A stretch of DNA of 64,000 bases from positions 31,874,501 through 31,938,500 of the forward strand of contig NC_068913.1 in the NCBI RefSeq assembly GCF_023091745.1, written 5' to 3'. The position numbers were made by a program, and so were the translations under genes. The DNA is from Budorcas taxicolor. Taxonomy: Eukaryota > Chordata > Mammalia > Artiodactyla > Bovidae. Below, in pieces: positions 23,504 to 35,089 of the stretch. The notes below the pieces were generated by a model. It was given only the letters and a program-made list of their open reading frames with translations, ran no database searches and was not told the origin of the DNA. Every line of letters begins with the position of its first letter. Positions within the stretch are counted from its first letter, which is position 1.

Positions 23504-23528
23504 TTCCTTCTCCAATAGGTAGCAGTAA

Positions 23529-23999
23529 ATTATAATGAATCCCTATACAGCCTGAAAGGGTGCCACCAAGGTGCAGAGGGAAGCTACTCTCGCCAGTGCT
23601 GATGCTCCCATGAAGAGTGCCAGAGATGCTAGAGGGCTGAGATCATCATCCTGGGAGTCCATCCCTGCAGCCTGACTCCTGAGTCACACACAGCAGTGGA
23701 GGTCCAGACAGCAGAATGTGTACACGTACATAACCATGAGAGACTGCTTCTCCCTGAACTGCTGAGAAACAAAAACAACCCCCAAATCACGACATGCTCA
23801 AAAAGGAGATCTGCCAATTTTATGGCTTTATTGTATGTTTTTAAAGTCTATAAATGACCAAATGGGACTCAACAATTCTTTCAAACCATAATGGGGCCAT
23901 TAGGTTATTTTTACCTGGCTTTGTACTAAATGGATCCCCAGGTAGCTGAAAAAGAGCTGAAAATTGACCTAAAAGCTTATGGGGGCCTGTATTTGAAAA
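23529..23999. other. unique DNA, no gene seen
   Basis: No recognised repeat or gene. Confidence 0.45.
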
Positions 24000-24165
24000 C
24001 CCTTGGCACCATTTGCACATTATGTACCAGCCCTTATCCCTTTTGGCCTTGTAATAGGGTTATTTATGTGTGTGTCTAATCTCTGCTCCTGGACTGGAAG
24101 CATCTAGGATCTGGGTACAACAGGTACCTGGTCATTGCACAATAAGCATTTATTGGAAGAGAAAG
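24000..24165 (+). repeat. L2 LINE 3' end, ancient
   Basis: L2-like order: 'tctgctcctggactggaagc' followed by 'acctggtcattgcacaataa' and 'gcatttattggaag'. Diverged. Confidence 0.5.
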
Positions 24166-24649
24166 AGATGGAGAGGGAGTTCAGAGAGAAGGTTGGCCCC
24201 TACCATTTGCCTCATTTATTCCCACAGTAGATACTAGATAAAACAGGAAACACGCATGGCATTTGGCTGCAGGGGCCAGCACTCCTGGCTCTTCTGTTTC
24301 TGGCTCTGTAGGTCTGGGGATGTTGTTACAGGCAGTGCCAGAAGAGGCTGCAGGAGGAGGAGAAGCCTGGACAGGACTGACTTTATGGTTCACAAGTCAT
24401 CCTGACAAGAGTGCAGTGGGCCCCCCTCCCCACGCATTCAGAAGCATCTCTCTAAGAGCTTTGCCACCACAAGATGAAGCTGGTACAGACCAAAAGACCA
24501 GTCTTGCCTACTTCCATGCTTTGCTCACCCTGCACAGCTTCAACTATGAGTAGTTGTTTTTTAATGTAATTGATCTGAAAGCCCAAATTTCAAGCATATT
24601 ATATTTCATGTGATAACTGTAGGATTTCTGCTCTTTGTCTTTCAAGGGA
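24166..24649. other. unique DNA, no gene seen
   Basis: No recognised family. An ORF on the plus strand at 24263-24553 has no recognisable domain. Confidence 0.45.
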
Positions 24650-24662
24650 ACTGTCCCTACTC

Positions 24663-26741
24663 ATTTCAGGGGGACTATCCCTATTCATAATGTTCCTTTT
24701 GATTAAACAGTGGAAATGACAAACAGATTCAAGGGATTAGATCTGATAGACAGAGTGCCTAAACAACCATGGAGGGAGGTTCTTGACATTGTGCAGGAGG
24801 CAGTGATAAAGACCATCCACAAGAAAAAGAAATGCAAAAAAGCAAAATGGTTGTCTGAGGAGGCTTTACAAATAGCTTTACAATAGAGAAAAGAAAAGAA
24901 GCTAAAGGGAAAGGAGAAAAGAAAATATATACCATCTGAATACAGAATTCCAAAGAACAGCAAGGAAAGATAAGAAAGCCTCTCTCAACGATCAATGCAA
25001 AATATAGGAAAACAATAGAATGGGAAAGACTAGCGATCTCTTCAAGAAAATTAGAGATACCAAGGGAACATTTCATGCAAAGATGGGCACAATAAAGGAC
25101 AGAACTGTTATGGACCTAACAAGCAGAAGATATTAAGAATGGGTGGCAAGAATACAGAGAAGAACTATACGAAAACGATCTTAATGGCCCAGATAACCAC
25201 AATGGTGTGATCACTCACCTACAGCCAGATATCCTGGAATGCAAAGTCAAATGGGCCTTAGGAAGCCTCACTATGAACAAAGCTAGTGGAGGTGATGGAA
25301 TTCCAGTTGAGCTATTTCAAGTCCCTAAAGATGATGTTTTTAAAATACTGCACTCAATATGCCAGCAAATTTGGAAAACTCAGCAGTGGCCACAGGACTG
25401 GAAAAGGTCAGTTTTCATTCCAATCCCAAGAAAGGTAATGCCAAAGAATGTTCAAACTACCACATAATTGCACTCATCTCACATGCTAGCAAAATAATGC
25501 TCAAAATTCTCCAAGCCAGGCTTCAACAGTACATGAACCAAGAACTTGCAGATATTCAAGCTGGATTTAGAAAAGGCAGAGGAACCAGAGATCAAATTGC
25601 CAACATCCGCTGTATCATCGAAAAAGCAAGAGAGTTCCAGAAAAACATCTGCTTTACTGACTACACCAAAGCCTTTGACTGTGTAGATTACAAGAAACTG
25701 GAAAATTCTTAACGAGATGAGAATACCAGACCACCTGACCTGCCTCCTGAGAAATCTGTATACAGGTCAGGAAGCAACAGTTAGAACTGGACATGGAACA
25801 ACAAACTGGTTCCAAGTTGGGAAAGGAGTATGTCAAGGCTATATATTGTCACCCTGCTTATTTAACTTATATGCAGAGTACATCATGTGAAATGCTGGGC
25901 TGGATGAAGCACAAGCTGGAATCAAGATTGCTGGGAGAAATATCAATAACCTCAGATACTCAGATGATACCACCCTTATGGCAGAAAGTGAAGAACTAAA
26001 GAGCCTCTTGATGAAAGTGAAAGAGGAGAGTAAAAAGTTGACTTAAAACTCAACATTCAGAAAACTAAGATCATGGCATCCAGTCCCATCACTTAATGGC
26101 AAATAGAAGGGGAAGCAGTGGAAACAGTGATAGACTTTATATTTTTGGGTTCCAAAATCACTGCAGATGGTGACTGCAACCATGGAATTAAAAGACGCTT
26201 GCTCCTTGGAAGAAAAGCTATGACCAACCTAGGCAGTATATTAAAAAGCAGAGACATTACTTGCCAACAAAGGTCTGTCTAGTCAAACTATGGTTTTTCC
26301 AGTGGTCATGTATGGATGTGAGAATTGGACTATAAAGAAAGCTGGGTGTCAAAGAATTGATGCTTTTGAACTGTGTTGATGGAGAAGACTCTTGAGAGTC
26401 CCTTGGACTGCAAGGAGATCCAACCAGTCCATCCTAAAGGAAATCAGTCCTGAATATTCATTGGAAGTACTGATGCTGAAGCTGAAGCTCCAGTACTGTG
26501 GCCACCTGATGCAAAGAACTGACTCATTGAAAAAGTCCTTGATCCTGGGAAAGATTGAAGGCAGGAGTCAAAGGGAACAACAGAGGTTAAGATGGTTGGG
26601 TGGCATCACCAGCTCGATGGACATGAGTTTGAGAAAGCTCCGGGAGTTAGTGATGGACAGCGAAGCCTGGGGTGCTGCATTCCATGGGGTCGCAAAGAGT
26701 CGGACACAACTGAGCAGCTGAACTGACTGACTGACTGACTG
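24663..26741 (+). mobile_element. BovB (RTE) LINE, 2.1 kb, decayed, 13-base TSD
   Basis: A 5'-truncated BovB begins upstream of the RT domain in the linker after the endonuclease ('gattaaacagtggaaatgac') and runs to the 3' end. An exact 13-base repeat, 'actgtccctactc', lies at 24650-24662 and 26742-26754, so both ends are defined. The frame has many defects: stops before KKRKEA, a lost base near 'cccaagaaaggtaatgcc', another shift near 'agattacaagaaactgg', and a stop after 'gcagagtacatcatg'. The active-site box is Tyr-Ser-Asp-Asp (25957-25968) instead of YADD. The tail is a GACT tetramer run (about 26721-26744) rather than the 'tgaac' pentamers of its siblings. Confidence 0.95.
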
Positions 26742-26744
26742 ACT
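26721..26744. repeat. (GACT)n microsatellite at a BovB tail
   Basis: About five to six GACT/ACTG units form the 3' tail of the BovB copy above and merge into its 3' TSD. Confidence 0.9.
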
Positions 26745-26754
26745 GTCCCTACTC

Positions 26755-29016
26755 GGGAATCCCTGGGCTGTCTTGCATGTGCTGATAAATCAGACTGAGC
26801 TGAGACTACTTGGAACCAAGGTTCCCCTTGCTTGAGAATTTGATCCCCTCTGGACCAGGGCAGTTCTCTTGGGCTGTCTCTGCCTCCCTCTCTTTTCTGG
26901 TCACAGGTTCATCCTCTGAGGTGGTCAGGGTTCTGGACCAAGTTTCTGCCAACTCCAGGGAATTCTGTCATGGCCCTGGGTAACTTGAGGCTGGCAGCTG
27001 TTTTACCAAGGAAGGTCAGAGATGGAGGTTGACAAGACAGGCAAGCTCATTCCACCGCCCTTACCTCTAGTCACATCTTCTTTCAGTGGACTTCATGACT
27101 GATATTTGAGTCCCACAGAGCCAGAGGTGGTGATCCCTACGTTTGTTTAGAGTACCCTCCCCCTAGTCTAGCCTTTTATTACAGAAGGCAGAGTATTGAG
27201 GCAAAATTCAAATTTCACCTGAAGTGATAAGTTATGATGGTTGCCTGGCGAAGGTGAAACTGGTCCCATGCTCTTCCCTCTTCTTTTTGATTTCTGGTCA
27301 TCCTGAATTTTTCAGATTCTCCTTTGGGATTTTTTTTTTCCCCAGATTTACATGAGCTATTTGAGAGATGGTCCCGCTTGCATCCTTCATCTCTCCCAGA
27401 AAGCCCCGAGGCTAATTCTTGGCAGTGCTGTAGTCCACCAGGAAACTGCTCTCCTACCTGCAACAACAACAACAAAAAATGGCAGCAGACCTGTTTCACT
27501 AAGTCTAGCATTTTGCCTTTTGGGGCTGGAAGGTGCTTCCTCTTGTTACAGCGGCCTCTAACTGTACTGTACCAGGCTCTGAGAGATGGAGTGGCTGGCT
27601 GCTCTGAGCACTGAAGGATGGGCAGGAACTGTTGAGACACTTTCAGACAGATTGTAGTTTTCTCTTAAGCCACCCAACTGTGGCCATCCACCCCTCTGAA
27701 ATTGGAAGCCTGCCCCAGAGCAGGTACTGAGGCTAGCAGTGGGACTCATTCTAAGCTGGCACTATCTATACGACATCTTGTGGCAGGGCAGAGCCCTTCT
27801 GAAACAAGGTTTCTAACCACCGTACTTGGGGAGACTCGCTCCTGCCTGCTGGTAGGTGTTAGGACAACATCTGCAAGGTGGGCCATGCTTCTGAACACCT
27901 GTCCCTTCTCATCTTGTCTGTGTGCTACTCCTGCAGAGGTATCAGGCCCTCCCCTGATCACCTTTTGCTTGCCCCTCTGTGTGACCTGTGCCAGCCAGTG
28001 TGCCAGTACCTTATTCCTCAGTTTGCTGAATGTTCTTCCTCTCCACCAAACCCCACGAGAGGGCACACTTAGGGCTGAGGACACCCCCAAGCTCAAGGGT
28101 GAGGGCGCTGTCATTACAGACAAGGATGCTAGCTGTACCTGCCACCAGCCATTTCATCTTTCTCTAGAAAAAGATTTACTCTTGGAAATTCTCTAGCCAA
28201 TGTAGAAGAATTAAGGGTCATTTTCCAGGGACCCTTTTCTTTTCCTTGCATTTTCCTCGGCATAGAATGAAAATCGACATACTCCACAAGCTCTGAAAGG
28301 CTGCATTCATATTTTGTTCTCTCCTGAACATTCTGACAAGCACTTTTCTCTGCCTGAGGAGAAGTTTTAACAAACAAATCAATTAGCTCTAATTTTCTGG
28401 AGCAATGGTTAATCCCTGGTGCAGAAGTGCATGATCCAGGGTTCAAATAACCCTAGAGAAACCCTACAACATGTAGCTCAAACAACCCTGCGCCTCCCCG
28501 TGGGGACCTCCAGTGTGGTCTCATGGTGACTGAATCCCAGATTTCACTAGATCTTTAGCCCACTTAGGCTGCTTTAAAGCTTTGATCCTTCCCACGATCT
28601 GAGTTTCCTCTTCCTCTCTGCAATTTTTTTTTAACATTCCAGAGAGAACTTTGCATTTGTGACCCCACTGCCATTTCTAATTAGCACCCCATCCCCCAAC
28701 CAATTCAATCCATCCTGGTGAAGCCACAGCTTGGCCACAGATGGGACATAGTTCATTCCTGTCACTCCTGCTGCTGTCAGAATTCCACCAGGATCCCTCT
28801 CTACTTTGTGAATTCACGACAGTGCTCTGCCGCCATAGCCGTTACTGTTGTTACTTTGATCCCAAGTGCAAAGAGCTGAAGGCAGCCTTGGCTCTATAGG
28901 AGGGGACTTGCTGTTTCCTTTGTGTGCTATGCTTTGCTCTGAGGGGCTCATGGCAGTGAGTCCAGCACCTTGCAATGTTAAGAAGCCTGATGGGCTTCTA
29001 TTTACCTATTATCTGC
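26755..29016. other. unique DNA, no supported gene
   Basis: About 2.3 kb without a recognised repeat and with somewhat higher GC around 27.2-28.2 kb. The longest non-repeat ORF of the window (27702-28196, plus strand, 164 codons from a TTG) lies here, but it has no ATG start, domain or coding pattern that I can see. A T-run sits at 27330-27338. Confidence 0.4.
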
Positions 29017-29027
29017 AATAGCAATAA

Positions 29028-31214
29028 CTCCAGTTCAGTTCAGTCGCTCAGTCGTGTTCGACTCTTTGCGACCCCATGAATCGCAGCACACCAGGCCTCC
29101 CTGTCCATCACCATCTCCTGGAGTTCACTCAGACTCACGTCCGTCGAGTCAGTGATGCCATCCAGCCATCTCATCCTCAGTCGTCCCCTTCTCCTCCTGC
29201 CCCCAATCCCTCCCAGCATCAGAGTCTTTTCCAACGAGTCAACTCTTCACATGAGGTGGCCAAAGTACTGGAGCTTCAGCTTTAGCATCATTCCTTCCAA
29301 AGAAATCCCAGGGTTGATCTCCTTCAGAATGGACCGGTTGGATCTCCTTGCAGTCCAAGGAACTCTCAAGAGTCTTCTCCAACACCAAAGTTCAAATGCA
29401 TCAATTCTTCGGTGCTCAGCCTTCTTCACAGTCCAACTCTCACATCCACACATGACCACAGGAAACACCATAGCCTTGACTAGATGGACCTTAGTCGGCA
29501 AAGTAATGTCTCTGCTTTTGAATATGCTATCTAGGTTGGTCATAACTTTTCTTCCAAGGAGTAAGTGCTTTTTAATTTCATGGCTGCAATCACCATCTGC
29601 AGTGATTTTGGAGCCCCCCAAAATAAAGTCTGACACTGTTTCCACTGTTTCCCCATCTATTTCCCATGAAGTGATGGGACCAGATGCCATGATCTTCGTT
29701 TTCTGAATGTTGAGCTTTAAGCCAACCTTTTCACTCTCCTCCTTCACTTTCATCAAGAGGCTTTTTAGCTCCTCTTCACTTTCTGCCATAAGGGTGGTGT
29801 CATCTGCATATCTGAGGTTATTGATATTTCTCCCAGCAATCTTGATTCCAGCTTGTGTTTCTTCCAGTCCAGCATTTCTCATGATGTACTCTGCATATAA
29901 GTTAAATAAGCAGGGTGACAATATACAGCCTTGATGTACTCCTTTTCCTATTTGGAACCAGTCTGTTGTTCCATGTCCAGTTCTAACTGTTGCTTCCTGA
30001 CCTGCATGCAGATGTCTCAAGAAGCAGGTCAGGTGGTCTGGTATTCCCATCTCTTTCAGAATTTTCCACAGTTTATTGTGATCCACGCAGTCAAAGGCTT
30101 TGGCATAGTCAATAAGGCAGAAATAGATGTTTTTCTGGAACTTTCTTGCTTTTTCCATGATCCAGCGGATGTTGGCAATTTGATCTCTGGTTCCTCTGCC
30201 TTTTCTAAACGCAGCTTGAACATCAGGAAGTTCACGGTTCACATATTGCTGAAGCCTGGCTTGGAGAATTTTGAGCATTACTTTACTAGCATGTGAGATG
30301 AGTACAATTGTGCAGTAGTTTGAGCATTCTTTTGCATTTTCTTTCTTTGGAATTGGAATGAAAACTGACCTTTTCCAGTCCTGTGGCCACTGCTGAGTTT
30401 TCCAAATTTGCTGGCATGTTGAGTGCAGCACTTTCACAGCATCATCTTTCAGGATTTGAAACAGCTCAACTGGAATTCCATCACCTCCACTAGCTTTGTT
30501 CATAGTGATGCTTTCTAAGGCCCACTTGACTTCACATTCCAAGATGTCTGGCTCTAGGTGAGTGATCACATCATCATGATTATCTGGGTCATGAAGATCT
30601 TTTTTGTACAGTTCTTCCGTGTATTCTTGCCACCTCTTCTTAATATCTTCTGCTTCTGTTAGGTCCATACCATTTCTATCCTTTATCGAGCCCATCTTTG
30701 CATGAAATGTTCCCTTGGTATCTCTAATTTTCTTGAAGAGACCTCTAATCTTTCCCATTCTGTTGTTTTCTTATATTTCTTTGCATTGATCACTGAAAAA
30801 GGCTTTCTTATCTCTTTTTTCTATTCTCTGGAACTCTGCATTCAGATGCTTATATGTTTCCTTTTCTTCTTTGCTTTTCGCCTCTCTTCTCTTCACAGCT
30901 ATTTGTAAGGCCTCCCCAGACAGCCATTTTGCTTTTTTGCCTTTCTTTTCCATGGGGATGGTCTTGATCCCTGTCTCCTGTACAATGTCACAAACCTCAT
31001 TCCACAGTTCATCAGGCACTCTATCTATCAGATCTAGGCCCTTAAATCTATTTCTCACTTCCACTGTATAATCATAAGGGATTTGATTTAGGTCACACCT
31101 GAACGGTCTAGTGGTTTTCCCTACTTTCTTCAATCTGAGTCTGAATTTCGTATTAAGGAGTTTATGATCTGAGCCACAGTCAGCTCCTGGTCTTGTTTTT
31201 GTTAACTCCAGAGT
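29028..31214 (-). mobile_element. BovB (RTE) LINE, 2.2 kb, best-preserved copy, 11-base TSD
   Basis: A minus-strand BovB runs from its tail at 29028 to a 5' truncation at 31214 inside the region between endonuclease and RT. The 11-base repeat 'aatagcaataa' at 29017-29027 and 31215-31225 is the TSD. The right flank is a MIR, and the TSD bases resemble the start of a MIR, so the element landed at the MIR's edge. Sequence decay is low, which points to a younger insertion than the copy at 24663-26741. Confidence 0.96.
29040..31213 (-). pseudogene. BovB endonuclease-RT linker, RT and C-terminal frame with two stops
   Basis: A single reading frame of about 725 codons spans this copy without any frameshift and is cut by only two nonsense codons, at 30771-30773 (after SDQCKEI) and 29247-29249 (after QYFGHLM). 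The second has the TGA expected from decay of a CGA Arg codon. Visible parts in order: GADCGSDHKLL at the end of the endonuclease, a basic linker, NKASGGDGIP, FIPIPKK, CLIDYAKAFDCVDH, VHQGCILSPCLF, an intact YADD box (29820 to 29809, reading down), the Cys-rich MCGCESW region, and the normal C-terminus KSRTRLSD ending at 29040. There is no promoter or complete endonuclease, so it cannot be autonomous. Confidence 0.92.
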
Positions 31215-31225
31215 AATAGCAATAA

Positions 31226-31447
31226 TAATCACTGACATTTATTTATCATTCGCCATTCTGAGCACTTTACATGCATTTACTCATTTCATCTTCACAAAGA
31301 CTCTGTGAGGTACCTTCCATTACTACCATCCCCCTGTTACAGATGAGAAAGTGAGACACAAATCAGTGAAGAATTGCTGGAAGTAGGCAAGGAGGAAAGG
31401 TGGGCTTGGAACATGACTGTGGAACTTGCATCCTTAACGGCCATGCC
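31226..31447 (+). repeat. MIR SINE, ancient, nearly full length
   Basis: MIR pattern in order: 'gacatttatttatcattcgc', 'gcactttacatgcatttact', 'tcatcttcacaaagactctg', 'cctgttacagatgagaaagt', then 'acttgcatccttaacggcca'. The BovB at 29028-31214 inserted at its 5' edge. Confidence 0.75.
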
Positions 31448-34400
31448 ATTCTGATTCACACATGCATGTGCCAGCTGGTAGAAGCCTAGAAAGTCTCAGT
31501 GAAACGAAGCATGCTCGCCTCCAGAACCATGCTCTCCTTGGAGGAATACAAAGGGAAGCCGGGTCCCAGCAACTGTGTCTGCCTCTACTTTCCTGTGTCT
31601 GTTTTTCAATGGCTCAGAGCCCTCCTTTGCAATTTGACTCAGGTTTCCCCTTCCCACCCTCCACACCATTCCAGGTAGCGCCTGTGCTCTGGAACCTCAA
31701 AGATAGGCACAGCTTGAGGACTTTTCAGAGAAGCCCCTGTTCTCTTGGTAAATTAGTGGATATGTATAGGCGAGGACAGATAATGTTTGCCTCCCCACTC
31801 AGATGTATCTGAATCCCTACCCCAGCCAACCAGAACCTCCTTCATAAAAATATGGAGTATTTCATTACTATTCCCTAAAAGCAGACTGCAAATCTTTAAA
31901 GTCAAATTTGTGCTAAGGCTTTATCAGAGTGATTGTTTTTCTTGTTCTGTGAGATATTATTGAGGAAGGAAGTTAAAGAAATTAAGAGCAATCCAGACCA
32001 CTTAGAAATAGACCAAAGCAACCCATATTTCCCACTTTTGCGCTATTCTCATCAAACATGATGACTGGATCTAGTAACTCTAAAGGACTTGGCATCCCCA
32101 TGGTCCTGTGCAGCTGGTTGCACAGAACTGGTCTAAAAATGAAAGGATTCTTCTATTGTTTGCTTTTCACTCATGTCACATAGAGAATACAAGAGAAATG
32201 ACCTTCTCAGCTTGCGAGAGATTTCACTCACATGCAGCTCCCTGTTTAGCCTCTTCCCGCCTCCACAGCCATCCCCATCACTGTCTCCATTTGCCTTTTC
32301 CCTTATACTATTTTGCATTCAAGCACATTAAATGCAACCCATGTTATACAAGCCATTATTTATTCTCACATCAAAACACTGTAGGTCACCCACTACATGC
32401 TAAAGAGAGAAAACCCCTCAACAAATAGGCCCTGTCCACTCAGTTTAATTGACATTTCCATTGTCTTTAACTAGGGTCTCTGCATAACACTGTCTACCAG
32501 GAAGGATGTGGCAAGAGCACCCATTGGCTGCTGCCCGGCTTCACTGCTGTAACTGAGTGCCATTTGACCAATGCCGAGGGACTTTCTGGGCGTGTTTCTC
32601 TCCTTTGTCAATGTTAATGCAATGCCAAGTGATAAAGATGCCCTTTGGCATTCAACACTCTTAGCCTTTAATAATAAACACTTTCTGCATCTCAAATTGC
32701 TGCTATACATGAACAGGTTTTAGTCAACCCCTGAAGTGAATATGTACCTTCTCATTACAGGGCAGCGGTGGTGAGAAAGCAATTCACTTAGCCATAGGGT
32801 TGGCAATCACCCATATTTTCTGCTATGAGTAAATAACTTCAATTGATTTAATCATAAAAGAATAACAGGAAAACTACATTGATTTCCAAATCCCTAATGT
32901 GAACATCAGACTCTATTGACCAGGCTGCATGCAAGAGGTTGTAGCCATTTGTATGAACTCAAGAAACATCAATACTTGATCATTACTCCAACAACAAAAA
33001 AATGACAATTTGGGCCTATTTCAAAATGGATTGAAGTAATATTATGCAGGGTGATTGGGCAATCTAGGGTGATATAAGTGATAATACACTGCAGTGCTCA
33101 TTAGGTTAAAAAGAACAAAATCCATAAATTCTGGTGAATAGTTCTCCTGTTAATTGTAACAGGTCATTCACCTTCCATAGTTACAGTAATAACACACTAG
33201 ACCTCTATTTCTATTAAAGCAACCAAATGGTGTTGTCGAAAATTCATTTGTTGCTCATGTAAATTTAGCAACTCAGAAGAGCTGTACATATAGGAAATTT
33301 CTGTGTAAATGGAGAAAAAGTGTTTGTTTTCCTGATATTGACTGATCATTTGGGTTTTAGAAGTGAAGCTCAAAATGTTTAAGAGGAACATTTAAGTATA
33401 AAAACGTGCAAAAAGAAATAAGCATATTCTTTATTTTAATGCAGGAGAAAAAATATTGGACTGAGTAGTTAGCGGGTGAACATGTTCATGTAAGTAGGGA
33501 GAGCCCTCATCCAGGACTCTCCCAGGAAAAGTGGGAACCTGGCTCATTGAGGAGTGAAGGAGGCTGACTATAACTGGCACTAAATTGTTTTGGAACTCTG
33601 AATACATCACCTTCTAGCTGGGGGTCTCTTCTTTACCTGCAAAATGAGATAAGCTGTAATTTTGAAGTCTTCTCCCATCCATAGAAATCCAACCCTGAAC
33701 TAGGTGATTGGAGAGTGATTTTAAAGTTTTCATTCTTTTACTAATTATATATTGCTATGAATGCCTCTTGACTGTTGATGATCTCAGTACAAATGGTTTC
33801 TACTTTACTAAGCTATACTGAGGCAAATGATGATTATTTTAATGAAATAAAATAATCTTGTCTTTTGCAGAAAATATAACAGATGTACCCTCTCCCACTG
33901 AAAAGACCCAAAGCCCTTGATAATGTTTAAATATGCAAAGTGTTGGTGATCACCATTCTGAGAACTTAACCACATGATGAGCATCTTTGGGACTCAGTGG
34001 TCATAAGTTGACTGGATTTGCACTCTGTGGGTGTCCAGCAAAAAACCAGGTCTACCAGGATATGGAAGTCATAAAAGAAAGATATCAGCCCTCGAGTGCT
34101 ATACATTGTTGTTAAGGAGATAAAATTAACACACAAAAGGATTACTGAATCATATGTAAGAGCAGTTAATAGACTCCAAAATTTTCTTTGACAAATATGC
34201 TATAGACTCTAGAAAATCTAGTCATGAGAATTGGATTATTCAGCAAAGCAATGGTAGCAAAAATGAAACCTTATGAATTGCTCTGTGTCTCTAAACACGA
34301 GAAACTAAGCTCTTAGAAATGCTGAATTATTTTATGAGAAAGTTATTCCCCTTTCAATTCCTTTAGTTATACTAGTAAGACTTTCTATCACATTTTATAT

Positions 34401-34681
34401 CACCCTAGCTATCACATTTTAATTTTCCTTTGTAGAGAAAAAGAAAATAGACCTTCAGAATAGAAACTCATCCACCTATGAGTGAATAATATGATTGTGT
34501 CCCCAGTGTATTAATTTTAAGATTATTTTGTACTTCTAATTCCATTCAGTGATAATGGCTTTCTTTCTATAGTTGTGAGATATATAAAAATATATATTGA
34601 TATACACATATATATTATGTATATATATGTATGATTTTTTTTAAAGCAGAACAGTTAACAATGTGTGAAATAAGAAGTGAT
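31448..34681. other. unique DNA without recognised transposons
   Basis: About 3.2 kb with no mobile element that I can recognise, the longest such run in the window. It includes homeodomain-type AT-rich motifs ('aattgatttaatcataaa' at 32841, 'taattgtaac' at 33151) and an alternating AT tract at about 34580-34635. No ORF is convincing. The part at 32480-33180 has the look of constrained non-coding DNA; this is inference only. Confidence 0.4.
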
Positions 34682-34693
34682 ACAAGCAGCATC

Positions 34694-34825
34694 CATGGAG
34701 GAGGACAGGGCAACCCACTCCAGTATTCTTGCCTGGAGGATCCCAGTTGACAGAAGAGCCTGTTGGGCTACAGCCCAAGGGGTTGCAAAGAGCCAGACAT
34801 GACTGAAGCAACTGCGCACACCTGC
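34694..34825 (+). mobile_element. BovA monomer SINE, 12-base TSD
   Basis: A 5'-truncated BovA body ('caacccactccagtattctt' to 'gactgaagcaactgcgcaca'). An exact 12-base TSD, 'acaagcagcatc', lies at 34682-34693 and 34826-34837. Confidence 0.95.
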
Positions 34826-34904
34826 ACAAGCAGCATCAAGATGTGATCCTGAAGGTGGTGTGTGCATGGAATTTTGGAATATACTGTCGAAGCAGAAAGA
34901 GCAC

Positions 34905-35075
34905 TGTCCCTCAAGGTAATAACAGCCTGGTTTTAAATCCTCCTTCTGGGGTTTATTAGTGGAGACCTTGAGTAACCCCTTACTCTCGCTGAACCTCAGT
35001 TTCCTCGTCTATAAAGTGAGGGGTTAAATGAGATAAACTCCAAGGTCACCTTCAGCTTGCACTTGTGATGAAAGG
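34905..35075 (-). repeat. MIR SINE, ancient
   Basis: Reverse-strand MIR pattern: 'gaccttgagtaaccccttac', 'aacctcagtttcctcgtcta', 'gaggggttaaatgagataaa'. Confidence 0.7.
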
Positions 35076-35089
35076 GCTATTGAAGGCTT

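Noticed and set aside
27215..27640. 141-codon minus-strand ORF
   Set aside because: No recognisable domain, ATG-independent and no splice or promoter context.
27702..28196. 164-codon plus-strand ORF, the longest outside BovB
   Set aside because: It starts from TTG, shows no domain or homologue I can recognise and overlaps ORFs on the other strand. Chance in GC-richer DNA is enough.
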